Assembly: GCA_036518955.1 (NCBI GenBank)
Contig: DATDMG010000261.1
Span: 1-8,877, forward strand
From: DATDMG01 sp036518955
GTDB taxonomy: Bacteria; Actinomycetota; Actinomycetes; Actinomycetales; Kineosporiaceae
Direction: 5' to 3'
DNA: 8,877 nt
Shown: piece after piece, positions 1-6,100 of the stretch
How the letters are laid out: every line of letters starts with the position of its first letter
Numbering within the stretch: position 1 is the stretch's first letter
Made by a program: the position numbers and the translations under genes
The notes under the pieces: generated by a model
What the model saw: the letters and a program-made list of their open reading frames with translations, nothing else
What the model was told of the DNA's origin: nothing
Databases searched by the model: none

Positions 1-229
1 CATTGGACATGGCGATCAACACGAACCGGTCCGGCGGGCGCCGTCGGGCGTTCTCGGTTCTCCGGGTTCGGGTTCTGGCTGTCCTCGTGGTGGGCAGGGG
101 CACGCCGCGCGGCCTCCGCGTCAGCGAGGTGATCTCACCGACTGAGTGACGATGCGAACACTATTAGTAGTGATTTGCAGGTCACATCGGTGCTGCGGCG
201 CGGCGGCAGAGCAGACGTAGGGCCCCGCG
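1..229. other. Left-edge region, no recognised gene
   Basis: No family is recognised here. A short open frame with an ATG at 9 and a TGA at 147-149 encodes 46 residues, basic at the N-terminus and then hydrophobic (LAVLVV). The frame is also open to the window edge, so it could be the tail of a gene lying to the left. Nothing decides between a tiny gene, a gene end and chance. The AT-rich patch at about 155-180 stands out from the GC-rich surroundings and is described separately. Confidence 0.25.
159..172. promoter_or_regulatory. Palindromic operator-like site CACTA-N4-TAGTG
   Basis: The sequence holds a perfect 5-bp inverted repeat, CACTA and TAGTG, separated by TTAG. It sits in an AT-rich pocket about 60 bases before the GTG at 230. 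This geometry fits the binding site of a small dimeric regulator, or a promoter -10 zone. No regulator gene is visible beside it, so the role is inferred. Confidence 0.3.
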
Positions 230-498
230 GTGCCAAAGGACAAGGACCTATCCAGTTACCCGGCGCCTAACCTCCAGCGGGTGGCCGTCGCAAGCGCTGA
301 CGGACTCGTGAGCCGCTGGCGGATGCTCGACACCTGGGACATGGACCTCCCTGGGCTGTCGGACGCGCAACTCCGCGAGCGACACCAGCTCGCAGCCAGC
401 GCGACGCCCGCGGCGCTGGACACAGCCCCAAGGCCCGCAGGCGCCACCGGAGACAGGCCGTCGAGGTCGAGCTGGGGCGCCGCGAACTCCTCCCGTAG
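230..498 (+). pseudogene. Small hypothetical protein, apparently frameshifted near residue 66
   Basis: A GTG start with a weak AGGG ahead of it opens a frame whose first 66 residues look like a real, charged helical protein (motif LDTWDMDLPGLSDAQLRERH at residues 33-52). After the C4 run at 426-429 that frame turns into Pro/Ser/Arg-rich nonsense and ends at 500-502. The neighbouring frame, entered at AAG 430-432, continues convincingly as a basic helix (KARRRHRRQAVEVELGRREL) and ends with TAG at 496-498. The simplest reading is loss of one C, with an original product of about 89 residues. I recall similar short proteins in actinomycetes but cannot assign a function. A sequencing error in the C run would give the same picture. 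Confidence 0.45.
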
Positions 499-604
499 CT
501 GAGTGACTATCTGCGTGACAATCGCACCGGACTTGGTCGTACCTTGGCGTCCTCCCCCGAACGCATCGCCGCAGGTAGGACTGGGAATCGGACCTGGTCC
601 AGAG

Positions 605-631
605 CCTTCCGGGCGTGCTTGACACGGAAGG
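605..631. terminator. Hairpin between convergent genes, possible terminator
   Basis: CCTTCCG (605-611) and CGGAAGG (625-631) form a perfect 7-bp stem with a 13-nt loop. It begins three bases after the stop codon of the minus-strand coiled-coil gene and also lies downstream of the plus-strand small gene, so it could serve both. The long loop and missing U-tract make this tentative, although actinomycete terminators often lack U-tracts. Confidence 0.3.
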
Positions 632-633
632 GG

Positions 634-1005
634 TCAGTCGTTGCCGGAGACACGCCTGAGGATCTCGGCGAGCACCTCATCGTGTCGGGTGACCTTCTCG
701 GACAGGGCAGCTTGCCCATCCACCAACCGGCTCAAGATCTCGCCATGCACGACGAGTGTCGCGCCTTGCGCCTGGAGGGTCCGCTCGTGGCGCTGCTGCC
801 CCAGGACCAGCGCGGCCAGGGCATCGGCCATCCCCCGCAGAGTCTGAGCCTGCCCCACCTGAGTCTCGTGGAGGGCGTTCTGAGCCCGGACGATCCCCCG
901 CACGCCGGCCGCGTCCCGGTCAGCCATGGAAGCGAAGACTCGGATGTCCGCGACCTCGACCCGCAGCTCGGCCAGCTCCGCGCGCACGTCGTCCAGCTCG
1001 CTCAC
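634..1005 (-). CDS. Small coiled-coil hypothetical protein (123 aa)
   Basis: From the GTG at 1005 the protein begins SELDDVRAELAELRVEVADI and is almost wholly helical, with heptad-like Leu/Val/Ile spacing. A long amphipathic middle (about residues 45-75, rich in Gln, Ala, His) and a second heptad stretch (SEKVTRHDEVLAEILRRV) lead to the C-terminus. There are no Cys residues, no membrane segment and no signal peptide, so it is probably a cytoplasmic oligomer or scaffold. The frame is open upstream to 1248, but that extension is Cys/Arg-rich and has no coiled-coil character, so I chose the internal GTG; its ribosome site (TCGGG region) is weak. Short coiled-coil proteins of this kind occur in Streptomyces without known function. 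It converges on the small gene at 230-498. Confidence 0.55.
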   Translation of the reverse strand: MSELDDVRAELAELRVEVADIRVFASMADRDAAGVRGIVRAQNALHETQVGQAQTLRGMADALAALVLGQQRHERTLQAQGATLVVHGEILSRLVDGQAALSEKVTRHDEVLAEILRRVSGND

Positions 1006-1344
1006 CCCGACAGCCTGACACACCCCACCCTCGCCGTGCAGCCACGCGAGCAGAGATCGACACCCGCGGTGATCGCGGGAAGCGCACCCGCAGAAGATCA
1101 CGGATCGACGCTGGAGAGCGACCCCCTGCCGAGCGATGCAAAGGCCTGCCACGCTGACCGAAGGCACGCAGTCCCACCGCCTCCACACCGCCTCCCTGCC
1201 AGCGATCCGGAACGAAGGGCCGGCGTGCGGTCCGCGTGCGATATCCACCGGTCCGCATCGGTCCCGTACGGCACTTGGCGGAGCCTCGCAACGCGACCGC
1301 TCCGATCGGAGAACCGGCAGCTCAGGAGCCTCGGAGAAAATAAC
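1006..1344. other. Intergenic stretch with a perfect 12-bp palindrome
   Basis: No gene is recognised. The stretch is the upstream region of the minus-strand coiled-coil gene. It contains the palindrome CTCCGATCGGAG at 1300-1311 and two copies of GGAGCCTCG (1280-1288 and 1325-1333) flanking it. The AT-rich GAAAATAACT (1334-1343) lies directly beyond the stop of the transposase remnant that ends at 1345. These could mark the outer end of the inserted element or a regulatory site; I could not identify a terminal inverted repeat. Confidence 0.3.
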
Positions 1345-1458
1345 TCAGTTCATCTCGGGCGTGTCGGGCTTGGGTGGTGAGTTGAGGCTGTAGTTCCACT
1401 CGCCGTGGTAGTCGTGTCGGTGCAGGATGCCGGTGTCGATGAGCGCCTTCATGTCCTG
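1345..1458 (-). pseudogene. ISAzo13-type transposase, C-terminal fragment
   Basis: The last 37 or so codons of the minus-strand frame contain ALIDTGILHRHDYHGEWNYS. The HGEWNY signature near the C-terminus is typical of ISAzo13 (DDE_Tnp_ISAZ013, 'Rhodopirellula-type') transposases, where a residue such as His or Asp is followed by F/Y/W-HGEWNYT. The frame ends at the natural-looking TGA at 1345-1347. Everything upstream of this tail, including the whole catalytic domain, is missing; the frame continues into IS982-type sequence instead. The fragment is short, so the family call rests on this one motif. Confidence 0.55.
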
Positions 1459-1466
1459 TCGACGCC

Positions 1467-1493
1467 GGGTCAAGACTAGGTCAAGACTGACCC
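1467..1493. repeat. 11-bp tandem repeat within an inverted repeat at the IS982/ISAzo13 junction
   Basis: GGTCAAGACTA (1468-1478) is followed directly by GGTCAAGACTG (1479-1489), ten of eleven bases identical. The pair is bounded by GGGTCA (1467-1472) and TGACCC (1488-1493), which are inverted copies of each other. It falls where the protein switches from IS982-like to ISAzo13-like sequence, so it may be the scar of the joining event or an IS end. Confidence 0.5.
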
Positions 1494-1494
1494 T

Positions 1495-1827
1495 TTTCCG
1501 TCGCTCCAGGTCCTTGCCGGAGAACCCCTTGTCCGTGATCACGATGATGCCCTCTCGGGAGGCGACCAGCGCGTCGTCACGGTCCAGCATCGCCTCCAGT
1601 ACCTCCCGTTCGCCGATCTTCGGGTTGGCCAGGGCCCACAGGATCGGCATCCCGGCCGGGGTGCAGATCAGGTACAGGCGAAGGCCCCAGAAGAACCGGG
1701 AGTGGCTGGCGCAGTAGCCGTAGGCGGCCCACCCGGCCAGGTCGCTGCGCTGCACGGTGGGCCGGGAGGCCCCGCACGGTACGCGGGTGGAGTCCAGCAG
1801 CCAGTGGTTGTCCAATCCCAATTTCTC
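1495..1827 (-). pseudogene. IS982-family transposase, catalytic core fragment
   Basis: About 110 codons encode a DDE core of IS982 type. The first catalytic Asp lies in LLDSTRVPCG, followed by the family block RSDLAGWAAYGYCASHSRFF and WGLRLYLICTP, then EREVLEAML, and the second Asp in VITDKGFSGKDLE. The third acidic residue and the usual C-terminal RQxIES region are absent, because the frame passes at about 1495-1458 into another transposase tail. The N-terminal helical part is also missing: before about 1827 the frame becomes Arg-rich nonsense while a different frame carries coding-like sequence. The product cannot be an active transposase. Identification is firm for the family, less so for the exact break points. 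Confidence 0.8.
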
Positions 1828-1865
1828 CGCTTTCCTCCAAGTTCCCGACCGTCGCCGAGCCCACC

Positions 1866-2120
1866 AGACCCCGCCACCGAACCGTCCACCCCGCCCACGT
1901 CGGCTGGCCGGTCCGCGTCGGCCGGTTCGGGGATGGTCCCGGTCCGGGCGAACGTCGTGGTGTCCGCGGCGGCGCGGGCGGCGATCCCGGGAAGTTGCCT
2001 GGTGTGGATGGTCACGCCGGTCTCCCATGCGAGCAGGTCACGGACGTGCCGGTAGGCCACAAGCGCCTCCAGGTGCGCCGCGCGGGCCTCCAGGGCCCGG
2101 TAGTAGGACGGCCGGCCGGC
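1866..2120 (-). other. Unrecognised coding-like segment between two IS fragments
   Basis: In a frame different from both flanking transposase pieces, the minus strand encodes GRPSYYRALEARAAHLEALV, then AYRHVRDLLAWETGVTIHTR, QLPGIAARAAADTTTFARTG and a Pro/Asp-rich tail. The composition (helical, charged, conserved-looking aromatic residues, a plausible disordered tail) is that of a real protein rather than a shadow frame. I do not recognise a family. It could be the C-terminal part of a hypothetical gene of an integrated plasmid or phage, cut on its 5' side by the ISKra4 fragment and on its 3' side by the IS982 fragment. An internal GTG at 2060 (VAYRH) could also start a short product. Confidence 0.3.
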
Positions 2121-2614
2121 AGGTCCAGCGCCTCGTCGGCGGGGACGTCGGGTACCCCCGGCCCCTGGTAGGCCAGCCGGGTGAACCTGACGTCCCCGAA
2201 CAGTGTGATCAGGGTGCGGGCATGTCCTGGGTCCACCCAGGGCCTGGGTGCTCCCTCGGGACCGGTCACGTCGTGACGGCGGACCTCGGCGGCACCGAGC
2301 GTGTTCAGCCCGTCCTGGACGGCGGCCGCGCCGACGGCCAGCAACTCCTCGTGGGCCGCTACCTCCAGGTCGGCCAGGGACCGCTTGCCGGTCGTGACCG
2401 GCCGCACCCGTCCCATCATCGCGGTCACCGCCATCCGCAGCTCGTCGAAGCCCTCGAACGACGCCTCCTCACAGGTGCCACTCGGCTGCAGGTCTGCATC
2501 GGCGAGCGGTCCGCCGGGATTCTCCGGGTATACCTGGCGCGGTCGCCGAGATACGGCCACGTCGATGCCGCACGCTGGATCCACGGGTCCGGCTCTTTCC
2601 ATGATCTGGTTCAC
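2111..2614 (-). pseudogene. ISKra4-type transposase, N-terminal fragment
   Basis: The minus-strand frame opening at the GTG at 2614 has an N-terminal helical region (FDELRMAVTAMMGRV, RSLADLEVAAHEELLAVGAA), then DVTGPEGAPRPWVDPGHART and the block LITLFGDVRFTRLAYQGPGV with ADEALDLPAG. This arrangement (Glu/Leu-rich helices, 'R/T-xxT-xFG-V-x-R-AYR', then P/ADxxLNLP) is characteristic of the N-terminal domain of ISKra4-family transposases. Normally the chain continues with HGLRRLAA and the catalytic domain; here it breaks off at about 2111 and the rest of the frame to 2012 is unrelated. The true start is uncertain because the first 45 or so residues are low-quality; an ATG or GTG further in is possible. 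Confidence 0.7.
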
Positions 2615-2655
2615 AGCTTGATCATCTCGGGAGCCGTGCCCGGCCCCTGCAATAT

Positions 2656-2668
2656 GCCGCTATACGGC
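2656..2668. repeat. Short inverted repeat GCCG-CTATA-CGGC
   Basis: A perfect 4-bp inverted repeat with a 5-base AT-rich centre lies about 40 bases before the start of the ISKra4-type frame on the minus strand. It may be an operator-like site or part of an IS end. The arms are short, so chance is a fair alternative. Confidence 0.25.
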
Positions 2669-3058
2669 GTTCCTATGCTGCTTCAGCCCATCTCACCCAA
2701 TACGGTGCATCCTGGGCTTCGCGCGAAAGGACTCGCACGCCCCGCTGAGCCTCGTCACGATTCGTGAAGGCTCCGCGGACCGTGATTCGGAAGATGCGGG
2801 TGGACACGGACAAAGGAGACGGCATCGGCCACAGGTGGTTCACGCGGACGAACTCGATCAGCAGGTGGTGAGGGATCCCCTAGCGGACGATCCCCAGCAG
2901 CTATCAAAGATCGACCACCTAGACTCGGGTCCTCGATGGCAGCTGCGTCGGAGCACCCCAACCCCACATCTCTGGACTGGTGCAATTTTCGTTCCACGGC
3001 AGCGATTTCCGATGATTCCAAGAAGCAAGGGCGCCTGGTCGGAACTGTTCCGTATCTG

Positions 3059-3084
3059 CCCCGCCCCTGCCCCGGCCCCGGCCC
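3059..3084 (-). promoter_or_regulatory. Predicted G-quadruplex motif upstream of the phosphatase gene
   Basis: The plus strand has five C-runs of 4, 4, 4, 4 and 3 bases separated by one or two bases. The minus strand therefore carries five G-runs with loops of CC, CC, CA and C, which satisfies the usual G3+N1-7 quadruplex rule with room to spare. It is on the template strand, about 48 bases before the GTG start and next to the possible -10 hexamer, so it could influence transcription. Formation in the cell is inference. Confidence 0.5.
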
Positions 3085-3086
3085 TG

Positions 3087-3092
3087 TAGAAT
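3087..3092 (+). promoter_or_regulatory. Possible -10 hexamer TAGAAT
   Basis: TAGAAT matches the TANNNT pattern of vegetative actinomycete promoters and would place the transcript start at about 3099, leaving a leader of roughly 30 bases before the GTG at 3132. The -35 position falls inside the C-run and shows no TTGAC-like hexamer, so an activator or an alternative sigma factor would be needed. This is a weak call. Confidence 0.25.
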
Positions 3093-3119
3093 TGCTGATT
3101 GAATTGATCACTCCCCACC

Positions 3120-3124
3120 AGGGG
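3120..3124 (+). promoter_or_regulatory. Ribosome binding site AGGGG that fixes the GTG start
   Basis: AGGGG lies seven bases before the GTG at 3132, good spacing for initiation. The alternative ATG at 3147 has no comparable site. The G-run can also pair with CCCC at 3113-3116 across a four-base loop, so limited occlusion of the site is conceivable. Confidence 0.5.
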
Positions 3125-3131
3125 CGTTGGG

Positions 3132-6100
3132 GTGAGCGATGAAGTGATGGGTGGTGGGCGGGTCCTTCTTCCGCGCGCTCAGCGCATGCGCGGTTCCTCT
3201 CGGCGGGTGGTTTCCGCGCTGATCCTGCTCTCTGGGGTGATCCCTGCCGGGACGTTGCTCGCCTGGATGTTCGCCTCCGACGTGCATCGTCCTGCCGCAG
3301 CCGTGCTGGCGCTGCGGCCGAACACGGCAGTGGCGTTGCTGCTGCTGTCGGCGGCCCTGTACCTGGTGGGCGGCGCTGCGGGGTGGGGCGGCGCCCGGCT
3401 GGCGGGAGTGAGTGCGGGCTTGGGCGGGCTGATCGGGTCAGCCACTCTGGGCGAGTACGTCACGGGCAGCGACTGGGGGATCGACCAGATCTTGTTCCGG
3501 GTGGGCATCGTCGACCTCGGGGGGCCGGCACCCGCGCGGATGGCAGCCGCCACGGCGCTGACCTTGGCACTCCTCGGCGCTGGGATGCTCGCCCTGCTGG
3601 GCGGACTCTGTTCGGGACGGGCAGCCTGGGTGTACGCCGGGCAGGTGCTGGCGCTGGCCGCCCTGGCGGTGGTGCTGATCCGCTTCTACGGGCTCATCTA
3701 CGATCTTCCGCAGCTGGAGCGGTTCAGCAACAACTACACGGCGATGGCGCCGCAGACCGTCGCCGCGCTCGCGTGCTTGTCGATCGGGCTGCTCTTCAGG
3801 CGCGCCGATGCGGGACTGGCCGGGCTGCTCACGGCGGACACCGCCACAGCCCTGTTCGCGCGGCTGACCTTTGCCGCGGCGTTCGTCATCCCTCCGCTGC
3901 TGGGCTGGCTGCGCCTGATCGGTGAGCGGGCGGGCCTGTACGGGACGGAGGTGGGCATCGCGCTGCTGGTGACGGGAAACGTGCTCTTCCTGATCGTGGT
4001 GTGTCTGGGGGCTTCGGCGGTGGCCGGCCGGGTTGAGCGGGGCCGCCTGGCCGCCGAGGTTGCAGGTCAGCGGTACCGCCTCCTGCAGACCCTGATGGAC
4101 CATTCGCCGGCCGCGATGTTCGTCAAGGACCTCCAGGGCCGTTACCTCGCCGTGAATGAGCGTTTCGTGCGCCAGTTCGCCCCGAGCCGCCCGGCACTGG
4201 TGGGGCTGACCACCGATGAAGTGTTCGACGCCGGGGCAGCGGAACTGATCTGCCGGAACGACCAGTCGGTCATCCGCACGGAACGGGCGATGCAATTCGA
4301 GGACGCCATCGGCGTCGATGGGACGCCGCACCATTTTCTGACGGAGGTGTTTCCTCTGCGTCAGGGCGGCGTGATGACCGCTATCTGTGGAATCTGCACG
4401 GACATTACCCCTCGCGTTGCCGCCGAGAGGGAACGTGAACGGCTGAATCAACGGTTCCAGATGCTGGTGGAGGCCGCCCCCGACGCCATGATCATCTCCG
4501 ATGGGCGGGGCCGGATCGTTCTGGTCAACCATGAGGCTGTCCGGATGTTCGGTTACGCGCGGGAGGAGCTGATCGGCCAGCGGGTGGAGATCCTGGTGCC
4601 CGAACCCCTGCACCGGCGGCACGCCGCTCACCGCCGCAGCTACGCCGAGGCGCCCCTGGCCAGGCCGATGGGTGAGGACCTTGACCTCGTCGGGCGGGCC
4701 AAGGACGGTCACGAGATCCCGGTCGAGGTCAGGCTCGGACCGATCGACCTGGACGCGGACGGATACCTGATGTGCGCCGTCGTCCGTGATGCCACCGACC
4801 GCCGACGCCGCGAACAACGGCGCCGGCTCGCCCTGGAGCTGAGTAGTCAGCTGTCGGCCAGCCTGGACGTGAAGGTCCTGGCCGGCACGCTGGCGCAGGG
4901 CATGGTCCCGGAACTGGCCGACGTGGCCCTGATCGATCTTGTCGAACGAGATCCGGCCGGCAGCACTCCGCTGCTGCGGCGAGTAGCACAGGCCGTCGAC
5001 CCCCGCCACGGCCGGCTTGCTGCGTCACCGGCCGCTGTGTCACCGGCCGCTGTCCTGGAAGCCACCCCCGACCACCCCGCCTCGCTGGCCTGCCTCACCA
5101 GCCGGCCCACGCCGTTGCCCGAGCTCACCGAGTCAACGCTCGCCGGTCTCGGCCTCGATGAGCCACTGCGCGCGCTCCTCAGCCCCGGTACAGCGGACGG
5201 AGAAGCGGCTCGGGGGATAGTGGTCCCGCTCAGCGCCCACGGCCAGGTCCTCGCCGTCCTGACGCTCCTGCAGTGCGGGCAGCCCCCGCCGTACCCACCG
5301 GAGGATGTCGACTGGCTGGTCGGGGTCGCCGACCGAGCCGCGATGGCGATCGCGAGCGCGCTGATGTATGCCGAGCAGCAGCACGTGGCCCTCACCCTCC
5401 AGCGCGCCCTGATGGGCAGTCCCGCGGACCTGGAAGGGCTGGACGTCGCCTACCGGTACCTGCCCGCCGGCCAGGAGCGCGGGGTCGGAGGGGACTGGTT
5501 CGACGTGGTGGACCTCGGCGACGGCCGGGTCGGCATGCTCGTCGGGGACGTGATGGGCCGCGGGCTGGAAGCCTCCAGCGTCATGGGCCGGCTCCGCTCC
5601 GCGGCCAACGCCCTGGCCCGCACCGGCATGTCTCCCGGTGAGCTCATGACGGTCCTGGACACCATGGTCGGCGATCTGCCCGACCAGTTCGTCACCTGCG
5701 CGTATCTCGTCCTCGACTCTCGATTGGGCCAGCTGCACCTGTGCTCGGCCGGGCATCTTCCGGTGCTCGTGGTGGAGCCCGACGCCACCGTCCGCTGGGA
5801 AGCCGGCTCACCGGAGCTGCCCCTGGGCATCGGAGACGGGCCCTATCGGCACATCACCCTGCCGCTCCCGCCCGGCGCCAGCCTCGTGCTGTACACCGAC
5901 GGCCTCATCGAGAACCGGCAGGCCGACATCGAGTCCCGCATCGTGTTCCTGGCCGACGCCCTGCACCGAGCGTTCGACGTCCTGCCCGACCTGGAGGGCA
6001 TCGCCGACCACATCCTCGGCTCGGCGCTGGCGCACGTGCACTCACCCGAGGACGACGTCACGCTGCTCCTCGCCCGGCCCACGGACGAGGGCCTGGCCCA

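Larger units (their letters stand above)
1345..2614 (-). mobile_element. Composite of three broken transposase genes
   Basis: All recognisable coding in this block lies on the minus strand and belongs to different IS families in series: ISKra4-type N-terminal half (about 2614-2111), an unrecognised segment (about 2120-1866), IS982-type catalytic core (about 1827-1495) and ISAzo13-type C-terminal tail (about 1458-1345). None is complete and no clear terminal inverted repeats or target duplications could be matched. The block is best read as nested or successive insertions followed by deletions. It should not be mobile by itself. Confidence 0.7.
2615..3131. other. Intergenic region upstream of the sensor phosphatase
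   Basis: I see no convincing gene in these 517 bases. Short frames on both strands lack family features or a good ribosome site. Base composition is noticeably less GC-rich at 2650-2710 and 2890-3040 than in the coding regions. Notable elements are GCCG-CTATA-CGGC (2656-2668), a G-rich minus-strand run (3059-3084) and a TAGAAT hexamer (3087-3092), the last two just before the next gene. The left part may contain the outer end of the ISKra4 remnant. Confidence 0.4.

Noticed and set aside
1006..1248. N-terminal extension of the coiled-coil protein to a start at 1248
   Set aside because: The added 81 residues are Cys/Arg/Trp-rich and unlike the helical body; a GTG at 1005 fits better.
544..1380. 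Plus-strand open frame of 278 codons over the coiled-coil gene
   Set aside because: Antiparallel shadow: the minus strand has a clear heptad pattern, while this frame lacks domains and a ribosome site.
1468..1489. CRISPR-like repeats, here and at 5024-5053 and 8716-8749
   Set aside because: Each case has only two directly adjacent copies without spacers, and no cas genes are present.
1757..2767. Plus-strand open frame of 336 codons across the transposase block
   Set aside because: All recognisable protein similarity in this stretch is on the minus strand; the plus frame is Arg/Pro-rich and featureless.
2835..3089. Small plus-strand open frame upstream of the sensor gene
   Set aside because: No recognisable motif, no good ribosome site, and it runs through the C-rich quadruplex region.
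3438..5009. Long open frame of 523 codons on the minus strand inside the sensor gene
   Set aside because: It is the antisense shadow of a GC-rich coding region, rich in Gln, Arg and His, with no family features, while the plus strand carries recognised domains throughout.
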